Source: Paratrimastix pyriformis
Taxonomy: Eukaryota > Preaxostyla > Paratrimastigidae
Length of the DNA: 64,000 nt
NCBI GenBank assembly: GCA_027972325.1
Contig: JAPMOS010000019.1
Span: forward strand, 496,001-560,000
Direction of reading: 5' to 3'
In this document: positions 21,200 through 32,749 of the stretch, piece by piece
Layout of the letters: each line of letters starts with the position of its first letter
How positions within the stretch are numbered: the stretch's first letter is position 1
Translations under genes and position numbers: made by a program
Notes under the pieces: model-generated
Database searches by the model: none
Seen by the model: the letters and a program-made list of their open reading frames with translations, nothing else
Told to the model about the DNA's origin: nothing

Positions 21200-22975
21200 T
21201 GGCTAATCTTTTGTGAGACTGACTCATTGTTTCGGAGATGTCCTCATCTGAAATGTCGCCGAGACTCGTACACGTCTTCAGAGTACACTCCGTTTTGTGA
21301 AATCTTCTCGACTGTGGTTAGCCTCCTCCGAGGCTGTCTTTCATTCTGAATCATTCCCAACGCCATCAACATCTCATCTCGCGCCTCATCAGCCAATCCC
21401 GCACATCGAGCCCCCACCCGCCTGTATCTCCTGCCGCAGGTCTCCACATGTTCGCAACCGCGGATCCTCCTGCCCCTCCTGCCCACCCCTGGCTGGCGTT
21501 TCCCCGCTCACTTTCCCTCTACCTCCATGCAGCCCGGCCCACGACCCGGCGATCGCGTACCCCTACCACAACAGCCCCGCCGCCTGCCGACATCGAGCGA
21601 TGGTGACCGCGAGAGCGGTCTGGACCCTGGGGGGGGGGGGGGGGGGGGGCTCGTACCAATGGACGTCGCTGGGGGGGGGGGGGGAGACGCACGGTGGCGT
21701 GCTCTCCCTCACTCATCCCTGTTCATCTTCACCCCCCCCCCCCCCCCGCACTTCCCCCGCTCTCCTTCACTCCCCCCGCTCTTCCCCCTGCTCTCCATTG
21801 CTTTCCCCTGCTCTCTCCGTCTCCGCCCCCCTGCTCTCTCCGGCCGCCGCCCTCAGTCTCCGGGGTGGCAGGCCGACCACCCCAATGATTGACGGACCCC
21901 AATGGCCGGGGCCTGGAATAGCCCATCCCCAGTGTCGCCCTCCGCTTTTTGCCCGCCTTTCGGGCCGCACTCAGGACGGTGGTTGGGGCCACTTGGGGCG
22001 GGGCTGCAGTCCCTGGCGGGTTTCCCCAGTAGCCTTCGAGAGTGCTGGGGTTGCTCACGGCCTCCTGGCCCTCATCCACTCGGCCGCCGTCCTCTTAGCC
22101 GATATCATTTTCGCTCACGTCCGCCCCGGACCCCAGCCAGCTCCTGTCTTGCCGCCGTGCCACAACCTCGTCCATCTCTCCGACGACCTGTTTCTGGTTG
22201 GCGGGGCGCTGTAGGCCGTGGGGGTATGCGGCACGGCCCTGTGACATCCTCCCCGCTCGCTTCCGCCGCCCGCCACCGTCACTGACATTTTCAGGACCAT
22301 TGCCGTCGGGCCCCGTTCTGCGGATGGTGCGGCGCTTGCTCCCGCAGGCGAGGATGAGCGCCCTGGCCCGCAGTAGTATTCCACTGCCCCGACCGCAGGA
22401 ATCATTTTCCACGTACCCTGCCCCCCACACTCCAAGGCTGATCAGCGTCTTGTTCTCCCCCTGCTACTCCTCCCTCCCTCCCTCCGACCTCTCCAGCCCT
22501 CACCATCCAGCGCTCCGCGACGGGGTGACGAGTCCGATGCTGGGCCTCGCCGTGCAGCTGCTGACGTGACGATGCTAGCTGTCAACAGCCGGCTCTCTAG
22601 TCGCTGGGCTCCCTGGTGGGGCCGACGGCTGCCGTGCTGGCCCAGGGTGATATGGCGCCTAAGATGGAACCCAGAATGACGCCGCGACATGCCGGACGGG
22701 CAACTGGACCACGCAGGGCCGTTTGTGTCTTCATACACCCTCACTCCCCCTTGCTCGCCCTCACTCACCCTTCCCCTGCTGTCCCTCACTCCCCCCTTCT
22801 CACCCTCACTCCACTTTGCTCCCTGCCCCCCCCCCCCCCCCCCCCCCCCCCTGCTCTCGCTCACTCCGCCTTTTTTGCTGCCCCCTCCCCCACCACCACC
22901 ACCACCACCACCACACACACCCCATGCTCGCCCCTGCTCTTCCCTGCCCAAGGTGGTGACGCCCCACCTGGCTCT
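21200..22975. other. Pro-rich sequence with C tracts and a diverged copy of the following block
   Basis: Frames on both strands are open because of composition. A block at 22,080-22,210 repeats, in diverged form, the sequence at 22,985-23,130 (both start CTCGGCCGCCGTCCTCTT). Poly-G and poly-C runs up to about 25 bases occur at 21,630-21,690, 21,733 and 22,828. No gene structure could be fixed. Confidence 0.3.
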
Positions 22976-23567
22976 CATTCTCCTCCGCTCGGCCGCCGTC
23001 CTCTTCGCCGACAACCCCGTTGCTCACGTCCGCCCGTACCCTTGCCAGCCCCCTGTCTCTGCCGCCCTGTCACAACCCGGCCACCCTGTAAACAGGGACC
23101 TCATCTATACGACGACATGTTTCTTGTCGTCGGGCGTAGGACGGTTGTTGTGCTGGTGCGCGGAAGCTCGACGCCCCCATCGGGGCCAGAGATCGACCTT
23201 CGGCGAGGACCACGCGGTCCAGCCCCTGCAGCCATGGTCCGTCACCAGCACTGCCCTGCCACTGCCAGTCCCATTGCCCTGTCATTGTTAGAGAGGCATG
23301 CTGTGTATGTGCTCATCTGCGCCCCCCCCCCCCCCCCACCCCCCCCACCCGCAGCTGGGATGGCGCTTGCGGTGCCGCAAGGGATGCGACTGTGGTGCAG
23401 TCCCTGCCCCGACACGCCGGAATCGTTCCGCCTCTTCGTTCCGCCACGTCTCCGAGCTGATCAGCCCTCCCCGACCCTCGCCCTCTCCAGCCATCTCCAC
23501 CCAGCCCTCGCCCAGCTGCAGCTGTTGACGATGGCGATGCTCCTGCGCTGCGGACCAACGGCGGCCC

Positions 23568-23811
23568 ATGATGGTTTGCTTATCCCTGGTTGGCCTCAAC
23601 GCGGCGCAGTGGAGCCTCAACGCGGCGCAGTGGAGCCTCAACGCGGCGCAGTGGAGCCAAGAATGCCTGGCACGCGCTTGGTCATCGCCCAATCTTGGAG
23701 CCCCGCGCCTCGTCAACCACAGCGTCAGACAGGCTTCATTCGCCCCTCCGTTCCCACCCACCCACCCCCGAGCTCCCGTCGCCTACCCGCCCAAGCATGC
23801 TCAAGAATAAA
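23568..23811 (+). CDS. C-terminal exon of an unknown gene with overlapping stop and poly(A) signal
   Basis: The frame contains three tandem LNAAQWS repeats, then PRLVNHSVRQASF, and ends AQE followed by a TAA embedded in an AATAAA signal at 23,806-23,811. The homologous block in giant element 2 ends the same way, with ARE and a TAA inside AATAAA. Conservation of the end supports a real + strand gene. Its function is unknown and upstream exons were not resolved. Confidence 0.35.
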
Positions 23812-24214
23812 GCCGGAGGGCTGTTCGATGATCCTCGACAAAGAAATGCATGAGAGGGGGTTCACGTGGGGAGCTGGCGACTCTGTCAGAGCATCGAGGG
23901 GGGCCCGTAAAAGGGAACACGAGAACACGAGACACGAGAACAAATCCAACTGGAAATGTGTGTGGTACGATTTGAATGTCGATTCTCATATTTCAGGCAC
24001 AAAAATAGCCAAGGCTTCCCCAATAGCCGAGGTTGGAGGTGGGTTGGCTAAGAGGGCCATGGGTCGTGGAGATCGGCCACCCAGGGGATATCCACATGCT
24101 GCGGAAATGTGAGAAAGTCTGTGGGGTGAGAATCCACAGCCACCAGATTCCCTGCCCTCGAGCTGCATTGTTAGCCATTTTCCTTAACCGAGTCGGCTAA
24201 TTTTTTCCGCCATG

Positions 24215-24480
24215 GGCGACCTGTTGGAAAATGGAACAAAAAGAAAAACAGGAACTAACAAGCAGAAACTTTTGAAAAGGATTCGCCAGAAAAAGAAAGA
24301 CCTGCCAACGGCAGCGTCGAAATGACGCGTTAAAAAAAGATAAATATCCACGGGGTTCTACCTCCAATGCTCTGCAAGGCTTGCAGAGGATAGCGGGTTC
24401 CACCTCGGTGTGCATGGCGGCGGAGCGAGGCTCTTCCGTTCTTTTCAGGAAAGAGGCTGCGCAAATATTTCAACCCCGCA
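24215..24480 (-). repeat. Dispersed repeat X, inverted fragment
   Basis: Its reverse complement matches 21,080-21,185, sharing the ACCCCGTGGATATTT core and the CGACGCTGCCGTTG block. Confidence 0.45.
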
Positions 24481-24637
24481 TCATGGGCCTGCTTCGAAAA
24501 GAAAGGAAAATTTCCCAGGTGCGGAGAAAAGGGAAAAGGTTTTATTGTTTGCCCAGTTTCTTCTCATCTTCGCATGCTCCTGCAGCAACCAACTTTTGTG
24601 GTGATTTCTTTCCTGAATCCTGACTTAGTTAGCCACG

Positions 24638-27187
24638 ATGCTGCACACGAGACTGGATGATATTCCACCACAAGATGCGGAGATGCTGCGGAGGGTCGCG
24701 GACGCGAGGGGTCAGTACCTCGCTAAAGACAATCGTGTGGCATTTTTATCCCCAATTTCTCACTCACTTCATGACTTTCCGATAGGCATGGCACTCCATC
24801 GGCTCAAAATGCATCGCACCTCATCACCCACCTCCCTTCAACGCTGAGCCAGCCAGGAAGCATCGGGCTCGTGGTTTCGCATGGTCGGTATGCCACCGTC
24901 CTAGTCGTCCGAAAGCAAGACGGGAAGAGCGACGACCTACCCCACACAGGAGTCACCGTCCGCCGCGCACCTCGAGGTGTCCGCCCCTCCCCTGCATGGC
25001 GCTGCCCAGCCAACTGACCGTCACTGCTGGGGCTGTGGTGGCGTTGATGGTGGGGGGCGGACCCTGACCCTTTGCCCTGTGGCTGCTGCAGGCCCGCCGT
25101 GGGCCCCGGCCAGCAACGCGAGCCTCCTCGCCAGCGCCGCCCAGCTCACGGCAGGCGCCAATGCCACTGTCACCGTGCAGGCCCGGGACGTGTACGGCAA
25201 CCCCGTGGCATGCAGCAACGCCACCGCGGCCAGCGCCTTTCTCCTGCAGGCCGCGTGCGGTGGCAGCGGCGACAGCAGCGCGGCCCTGGCGGCCCAGTGG
25301 AGCTGCACGGCCGGGGCGCCGGCCCTCTTCGCGGCGACCTTCGTTCCCAGCCAGGCGGGCGCCTGCACCCTGGCCGTGCTCGCCGCCCCGGCCCCCAAGT
25401 GGGACAGACCATCCCGTACACGGTCGTCCACGGTCGGTCGGCCCCCCTCCTCCCGTTCCTGTTGCCGACCCTGCCCGCACCTGTGCCGACCCTGGGTTTC
25501 CATCTGTGGCATCGCGCCGCCCCCTCGCCTCCACTGTCATGCCGCAGGGCCGGCCTCGCCACTGGGCAGCACCTTCGCGGCCCCGGGGGGCGCCCAGGCA
25601 GGCGAGCAGCTCGTCCTCACTGTGGCCTCCCGGGAAGGGGCCGGCAACGAGGTCCCCTGCACCGACTCGACAGCCTCGGGGACCTTCGCTGGGACGGGGC
25701 CCCTCCGGTGAGGGTTGCATGGGGCTGCGCGGGGTCGCTCTTCGAGGTCGCCTTCACGGCCACCGGGCCGGTCGGGCCGCACAGCCTGACGGTCGCCACC
25801 ACGCCGGCCGGGGAGCCGCTGAGCCCAAGCCCGTGGGCCGTCGCGGTCAGCCCAGGTCCGCGGGGACCCGCACGGGGACCCGCATGCCTTCATGCCACCT
25901 CTCGGGGCTTGCCGCATCTGTGATTGCTGCCGGCCAGAGCAGCTTCACGGCCGCCAGCACGGGGGCGGCCTGCGGGAGCTACACGGTGCTGGTGGCCGCC
26001 CGGGACGGGCAGGGCAACCCGGTCGGCTGCACGGCCCCCACGGCCGGCTCCTTCGGGCTGCTCTGGGACGGGGCGGCCCTGGCGGTGGGCGGGCCCAACA
26101 CATGCACCCCCGGCCCCGACCCGGTGGCCCCCCTCTTCTTGGCCACCCTGCGGCCCGCTCGGGCCGGGGGGCACACCCTGGCCCCGACATACGGCGGGGT
26201 GGCCTTGGCCACGGGTCAGCCGGCCTCGGTGACTCTCGGCCCTGGTCCGCCAGCCTTCGTGCCCCTGCCTCGCCTGGCTGATTGACCGGCAGCATGCTTT
26301 CATGTTCATGTTCATATCCCGCGACCTTCCCGCCTGGGTGGTTGCTGCCGCTGCCTCGCAGCTGGCTGGCTGGCTGGCTGATGATGGCCGACCGCGCCGA
26401 CCGCAGGCCCCGTTGACGCCCTCGCGAGCGGCCTGGCGGTGGCCAACCGCACCGAGGCGGGGCGGCCCCTCGCGGCCCTCGTCACCGCTCGGGACGCCTG
26501 TGGCAACGTGGTCGCCTGCCCCACAGGGGCGGCCGGCCTGGTGCTGCTCTGGGACGGGGCCGCCACCAGCCCCGCCGCCAGCTGGGCCTGCGCCGGCCCG
26601 GCCTTCAGGGGCTCCCTCACGCCCACCGCGGCCGGGCTGCACGCCCTGGGCGTCACCCTGGGGGCGGGCGGGCCGCTGGTGGGCGGGGAGGCCGCTCGCG
26701 TGACCGTCTGCCCCGGTCCGTCCGCGCCCTGCGCCCTCCCTCAACAGCGCCGCGCCACGCAGCCGTCTCCACTCGGCGGCCTCCCCGCCGACGTGCTCAC
26801 TCTCCCCTGCCCGACCACCCGCTGTTGCTGCTGTTGGTGGTGGGCGCAGGGGCCATCGCGGCTGGGTCGAGCGCCTTCGCGGTCTCGAGCCGGGCCGTCG
26901 AGGCGGGGGACCTGCTGGCCCTCACCCTGGCCGCCCGCGACGCCTACGGCAACCCGGTCCCCTGCACGGGCCCCACGGCGGCCCTGGCATTCGCCTGCTG
27001 TGGGACGGGGTCGCCCTCGGGGCCGCCGATGACGGGTCGGGGGCCGGGATGGCCGGCTGGAGCTGCGAGGCGGGCCTCTTCGCGGCCGCCCTGCGACCCA
27101 CCAGCCCCGGGGCGCACACCCTCGCCCCGCGCTGCGGGGGCCTTGCCGTCGGGAGCGGCGGGCCGGCCGTCGTCACGGTCACCACGG
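24638..27187 (+). CDS. Filamin-like repeat protein, five exons with one Ig-like repeat each
   Basis: Exons 25,092 to about 25,432, 25,548-25,855, 25,938-26,244, 26,407-26,715 and 26,850-27,187 are each close to 308 bp (the last about 338). Each encodes one repeat with a typical filamin/ABP280 strand: VQARDVYGNPVAC, VASREGAGNEVPC, VAARDGQGNPVGC, VTARDACGNVVAC and LAARDAYGNPVPC. Cys and Gly positions are conserved between repeats. All five donors start with GTC (mostly GTCCG). Several exons need a one-base frame correction, so the gene may be decayed or the assembly may hold indels. A possible N-terminal exon starts at 24,638 (MLHTRLDDIPPQ) and another lies near 24,855-24,990. No membrane segment is seen. 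The gene lies inside giant element 1 and could be a captured or interrupted host gene. The 3' end after 27,187 runs into repeats. Confidence 0.6.
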
Positions 27188-27269
27188 GTCCGTCCGCCTC
27201 GCCTGCCCCCGCGTGACTCAGCCCCCGACTGCTGGCCTCTGCGCCTTCGCATGCTGGCTGACCTCGCTG

Positions 27270-28620
27270 CTGCTTCATCCCCCCCACCCCCCCCCCCCCC
27301 CCACCCCCAGTCACCCATCGCACCCACACCACACCGTCATCGCCTCACCACATCATCACCCCGTCATCACCACCCCCACCCCTCCCCCCCCACACACACA
27401 CACACATCACCACCCCACACCATCACCACCCTCCACTCACCAGCTTCACCACCACCATCATCGCCCCGCCCCCCACATCATCACCCCACCACCCCATCAT
27501 CACCCCGCCCCCGCCATCACCACCCCCGCCATCATCACCCCGCCCCCCCTGCCATCATCACCCCGCCCCCCCCCCCCCCCCCCGCCACGCCAGTCATCAT
27601 CACATCATCACCCCGCCCCCCCCCCCCCCCCCCCCGCCATCATCACCCCCACACACAGATCATCATCGTCATCACCCCGCCCCGCCATCATCACCCCACC
27701 CCCCCCCCACACACACACACACACGCACACACATCATCATCGCCATCACCCCGTCACCCCATCATCATCACCCCGCCCCCCGCCATCATCACCCCGCCCC
27801 CCGCACACATCATCGTCATCACCCCGCCCCCCCCCCCCCCCCGCCATCATCACCCCGCCCCCGCCGTCATCACACCCCCACACACACACATCACCACAGC
27901 AACCACTACAACCACCATCCCAACCCGCACCACCATCATCCACGGCATCATACCCCCACCACCCCAACACAACTCAACCATCACCTTCACCCCGCCCGCC
28001 ATCACCATCACACACACACACACACACCCCCCCCCCCCCCCCCCCACCACCACCTTGCACCCGCAGCATTGCACCCGCAGCATTGCACCACCACCCCGCA
28101 GCATTGCACTGCCATCACCCCTCACCATCGTCACCCACATGGCACCATCATCTCCCCGGGCACCATCATCACCCCACATCATCACCACCACCCGGACCTT
28201 GACATCACCCCCATGGCACCAGCGTCACCCCGACCACCCCGCACCATCATCACCCCCACATTGAGCCATCATCAGCCCATCATCACCCACACCCCGCACA
28301 ACCATCGCCCCATCACCACCCCGCACCATCATCACCCCCACATCGTCAGCAACGCCCACACGATCCTCCCCGCACCACCATCACCCCACATGGCACAGCC
28401 TCTCATCACGTCCACCCTCACAACCATCACCCCACATGGCGCAGCCCATCATCACCCCCGCACCACCCCCCCCGCACACCCATCACCCCCACCCCGCACC
28501 CCCACCCCGCACCCCACCCCGCACCACCCACCTCGCACCACCCACCTCGCACCACCCACCCCGCATCATTTACCCCGCACCACCCACCCCGCACCACCCC
28601 CTATCACCCCCACCCCGCAC
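27270..28620 (+). repeat. CATCATCACCCC VNTR
   Basis: Irregular units of CATCATCACCCCGCCCC and related CA-rich words. It is essentially the reverse complement of the array at 18,845-20,345. Confidence 0.9.
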
Positions 28621-29248
28621 TATCATCACACACACACAGCACACAGCACACATACACACATATGCACATATGCACATATACACAAAAACACATATACGCA
28701 TACGCATACGCATACACCATCATCACCCCCACATGGCACAGCCCATCATCACCCACCCCGCACCATCATCACCCCCCACCACCACCCCGCACGCCCACAC
28801 ACCCCACATCGTCAGCACCCCGCCCCACATCGTCAGCAACCCGCCCCACACCATCATCACCACCAGCCCACACCATATCATCATCACCCCGCCGCCCCAC
28901 ACCGGCCCACATCATCGTCGCCCCGCCCCCCCACAGCTTCACCGCCCCGCCCGCCTCCTCTCTGCCGCTCCGACGCACTCTCTCACTCTCTTTCTCTCTA
29001 TTCATGTGAATTTGTCTGTGATGCGTGTGCCGCGGGGAGTGCAGGGCGAGGCGCATGCTGGTTGCCCCCTGGTCGATTTCTCTCCCTTCCACTCCCTAAC
29101 CGGCTAATTCCCATTCCCTCCCCTTCCTTTTTTTTTGTTGTGGCAACAGGCGTCGTAGTCAAACAGCAGCTTGCTTGTTTTTGGTGCGGAAGTGGCGGGG
29201 ATCGAAACACAGCGGGCACAGAATTTTAATCTTCTGTTAAATTCTGAC
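28621..29248. other. CA-rich repeats and unassigned sequence
   Basis: (CA)n, CATATG(CA) and further CATCATCACCCC units to about 28,930, then about 300 bp of unique sequence with no supported gene. Confidence 0.4.
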
Positions 29249-29322
29249 CGCCTTCCAGGAGTCGAACCGGTGACGTTGCCCCTTCGAACCAGACGTTCTA
29301 GCTGCTGGGCTACTGTCATCGC
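29249..29322 (-). mobile_element. tRNA-derived SINE head
   Basis: On the minus strand TAGCCCAGCAGC (A box) and CCGGTTCGACTCC (B box) are spaced as in a tRNA. The acceptor pairing is partial (TGAC with GTCA) and the anticodon loop lacks the invariant T33, so a SINE or tRNA pseudogene is preferred. Confidence 0.45.
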
Positions 29323-29332
29323 GGCTTATTTT

Positions 29333-29465
29333 CATGGCGAAAAATTAGCCGCGGGCCGCCTGCTTAGCCGCGAAAATAAGACGTGAAAATAAGACTAGGG
29401 TTCCCCAAAATTAGCCGTGATTCACGTCTAAATAAGCCGTGTCACGGCTAAAATTTCCTCCCATG
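29333..29465. repeat. Right terminal region of giant TIR element 1
   Basis: Starts with a CATGGCGAAAAATTAGCC word of the same family and ends CTCCCATG. It carries TTAGCCGTG and CACGGCTAA words. It could also be a small nested element of the family. Confidence 0.5.
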
Positions 29466-31110
29466 CAGGAAGACCTGATAAAGTTATAGGCCTTCTTCCC
29501 GCCGGATCCCCCGGATGCTCCGTCTGCGATTTGGTTGCCATATAGACCGAGCTGAGTTTCAACTCCTTAGGAACCTCACACTTCTCCAACATCTCATTGT
29601 ATCGCCTCCCCAACCACTCCTTAATTTCGTCCTGACAAGCATGGACCATCTCCGCCGTCACCCCATCCGGGCCAGCCGCTTTCCCGTCCGGCAAAGCCCC
29701 CAATATCGTCTGGATATCGTGCATCGTCAAAGGGGCCATGATTACCCTTGCACCCACGCCTCCCTTCACCTCCTTCTGTCCTTGCCCCCCGTCCCCCAAC
29801 GGCAGCTTCCGTCTTGCCAGCTCCGCCATGAAACCCCGCCATCCCTTCTTAACCTCCACCGGGTCCGACACCACCCTCTCCACCTTCCCCTCCGCATTTC
29901 GAGTCGCGTAGGATGTAATTGGCGCCGCGCCATCCGTCATGATCCCCTTATAAATACGCTTGCGCTTTCCCTCCAATGCCCTATCTCTCTTACCACAATG
30001 CACCGACCTCATCTTCGCCAACTGTCTCAACATCTCCTTCCTCTTACTCAAGTCCTCCTCCGCCAGCGCTCTCCTCCTCAATTTCTTCATTCTGAAAGGC
30101 TCATAATCCCGATCCGTATTCATCATATCCCTATAGCCGAAAACGCAGCCCGCTGTCACTCGAAGAAACTCACTCATCTGTTCAAATGATGGCTCCTCCC
30201 CCTTCACCGCTGCCTCTCGCAGCATTTGCGCAACCTTCCCGCGGTACTTTTCCATTTTCCCAACCATAACTTCATACTCCTCCGTTTTCTTGTCCCGCAA
30301 CAGTGCCTCCACCTCCGTCCGGGAGGGGCAGATAGCCACCTTCCTCCGAGCCATTTTCACCGCAGAGGGCGCCATGTTTCGGAGATCCGTTACAATCATG
30401 TGGTGATCCGTAACCGCCTGCCACTGAATCTCATCGTTCCGCCAAACATACAAATGATCCAGCACCCTCCCCATCGTCCCCTGCGTCGACAGGCACAAAT
30501 CCAACCGGGCCCTCCCTTTCCCTTCATGCTCTTCCTCTTTCGCCACCGTCCCACCCTTCCGGCTCCGGATAAAAGTTATCTCCCCCGCCTTCCCAACCAT
30601 CTTCGCCACATCATACAATCCCAGTTTCTCTTGTTCCCCTCCTTCCTTGGCCCATCCGTTCGCATCTGTGTACACCACGACTCCTCTCCCATCCGACGCC
30701 CCCCCCGCCACACACTCCTCCAACCGCTCCAAGATCACACTCCTTACCCTCACGTTCGCCTCTCCGTCCCCAGTAGGAAAATACATGTTGATGAGTCTCA
30801 TCTGATTCTTCCCCTCCGTCCAGTCCATAAACATGAGATAACCAGGAATCACCTCCGTAATCTTTCGAACTGCCACTTGCAATGTTTTTCTATACCCAAT
30901 CATCACCCCCCCTCTCGGGTGCCGCTTAACAGACTCCTCCGCCACAGAGCTCCTCCAGCACCACCCCTTCATCCTGCAGAAATTCTTTATTGTCCCTCGT
31001 TCCTTTCGTTTCCTGCAAAAGCGCTACGTCCGTTCGACCCACCTTCAGCAAATCTTCATTTTTCTTTTCCATTCCGAGCCCAGCCCCGCACATTCCATCC
31101 GACCACCCTC
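29466..31110 (-). pseudogene. AP endonuclease and RT finger region, unit 2
   Basis: The long frame 29,428-30,972 contains the endonuclease body: FMDWTEGKNQMRLINMYF, VVVYTDANGWA (the YTDAN resembles the GD-N core) and WQAVTDHHMIV (SDH-like catalytic motif). A linker follows, then the RT start LPDGKAAGPDGVTAEMVHA and RRPITLS. The frame then reads into the TIR element. The N-terminal part of the endonuclease (30,973-31,110) is in another frame. Of the three copies in the window this is the longest endonuclease-to-RT frame. Confidence 0.75.
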
Positions 31111-32737
31111 ACCCGATCCTCCCTTTCCCCGGCAGCCCCGCCCTCGTTAGCCTCCTTTTTTCGCAGCACCACTTTTCCACCCCACAAAATTCTTCCGCCT
31201 CCGCCTTCTCATCATACACCCGCTCAATATCCAGCATTTTCGCTTTTTGCCTCTTCTTCCTCTGCGCATCCCTTTTCCCCTTCCTTCTCCGCGCCTTCAC
31301 TCCCTTCCCCTCCCCCGCAGGCACCCTGACTTCCGGGTAACTATCCCCCACTGCAGATAGGCTTCCCACACCCACCCCCATGCACTGCTCCACCCCAGCC
31401 CATCCCCGCTCCCCATCCTTCCCACCTCCCATCTGCATTTTCTCACCTCCGAACGCCGGTCCCAGGGCCGACTTCCTCATCTTCGAAGCCTTTTCCTGCC
31501 CCTCCACATATAGGAACACATCTCCATGACCTGCTTCCTCTTTCCCAACTTCTCCGACCCTGCTGTCATTAAACCTCCACCATTGGTCTCCAATCTTTTT
31601 GACCGCCACCCAGTGTCGCCCACCCCCCCTTCTCCCACAAAACTCCGCCACCGCTACCATGTGATACACCTTACCGCCCACTTCCACCACATCCGGCTGG
31701 ACCCTCCATTGCCTCTTATCAACCATCCCTTCCCTACCCCGCGTCACTTGGACGACCATAACACCCTCTGTTCCCACCACCCGCTCCTCCCTCGCATGCC
31801 AACGATCCTCCCCACACCCAGGGCACCTTTTTCGTATCCTCTGATTTGAAAGGATCACCCTTCTCACAGCGTCACTCATTTTCTCAAAATCCCGCTCCAA
31901 TCTCACCGTTAAATCGCTTCTCTCTCTCTCCGTTCCGCTGCTCACAAGCTCACACTCCTGACATGTGTCCTCCACTTCCACCGTTACCTTTGCCGCTATC
32001 CCAGACCTCCGCAATAATTCAACGAGGGCCTCCTCCGCTTCCCCATCCTGCCCTTCGTCCAAACCCCTCGTTCCCTCCCTCCACACCCCTTCTTCCCCCT
32101 CCGGGGTCCCATGACCTCCCCGCAATATCTCGTACAACTCCCCCACCCCCCCAGCCGCCTCAACCACCTGGAGGGCCGTGCTGATCCAGCAACGGTGGCC
32201 AGTGACATTAACTATTCCTCTATACATTTCGCCCCCATTACCATCCTCCCGGTCTCCATCACCCTCCCCCACTCCATTTCCACCTCCAAAGCAATCCTGC
32301 TCCCCACCGCCTCCAATCTTTTTACCGATGTCATCGTCATTACAATAAAACTCAACCAACCCAACCAGCTTTTTCAAAAACTCAGCCAAGTCAATGTCAG
32401 CCCACCCCCTTTTCCGCCCCTCCTTCATCCCCACCCATCTCTTTAATCGGTCAACAATAAAATTCCAATTGGCCTGGCATGCTAGACCTTCCAAGTCCCC
32501 CCAAGCGTATATTATCACTTGCATCCATGATATCTGAGCCTGTCTCCCTTTCCAAACCTCCCTGTCCCAAGAGCACTGCCACAAATCAGAGGAGTCTACA
32601 AGACAAACGGCAACAAGGAAAACATTCGCACAGACCGTAAACAAAAAGGAAGCCAGCCCCATCCACCTGAGCCAAAGTAGCATGCCCCCTATGTCGCCAG
32701 CCTGTGCCGCATTCACATCCCCGGCATGATCCTCCAT
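31109..32737 (-). pseudogene. USP/UCH-like (peptidase C19) domain, unit 2
   Basis: This copy shows the complete USP signature in one frame: Cys box VNVTGHRCWISTALQVV (Cys near 32,191), CQEC and CPGC zinc-ribbon-like pairs, a VVQVTRGRE strand, VYHMVAVAEFCGRRGGG followed by RHWVAVKK (catalytic His), then WWRFNDSRVGEV (catalytic Asp/Asn region) and GDVFLYVEGQEK, the usual C-terminal strand. Size from Cys box to end is about 230 residues, compact for a USP. The same frame runs on through LTRAGLPGK, which in unit 1 is contiguous with the endonuclease start. This indicates that USP and endonuclease are parts of one polyprotein. Confidence 0.8.
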
Positions 32738-32749
32738 CCCACCGTCGAG

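Larger units (their letters stand above)
20500..24214. mobile_element. Nested element of the giant-2 family inside giant 1 (right end clear)
   Basis: The right end at 24,195-24,214 is CTAATTTTTTCCGCCATG, the same terminus as giant element 2. The last 230 bp resemble 44,738-44,989, including a shared GATATCCACA block. Upstream, three blocks are homologous to giant 2 in the same order: a short block at 20,501-20,533, the dispersed repeat at 20,750-21,190 and the block at about 22,980-23,811. The left end was not found. Confidence 0.45.
17205..29465. mobile_element. Giant TIR element 1, about 12.3 kb, inserted in the RT region
   Basis: The left end reads CATGGGAGAAAAAAATTAGC and the right end is the reverse complement of CATGGGAGGAAATTTTAGC. 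Both ends carry subterminal TTAGCCGTG/CACGGCTAA words. A CA dinucleotide lies on both sides (17,203-17,204 and 29,466-29,467). The left flank is the RT fragment 16,319-17,202 and the right flank is the RT finger region at 29,468 onward; together they make up one RT region. No transposase was recognised. It carries an RNase H-like gene, a nested second-type TIR element end at 24,214, a filamin-like gene and several VNTRs. Confidence 0.6.

Noticed and set aside
29249-29322. A functional tRNA gene
   Set aside because: A and B boxes are good, but acceptor pairing is partial and the anticodon loop is not canonical. The same holds for the other tRNA-like heads at 4,853, 17,490, 35,718 and 63,545.
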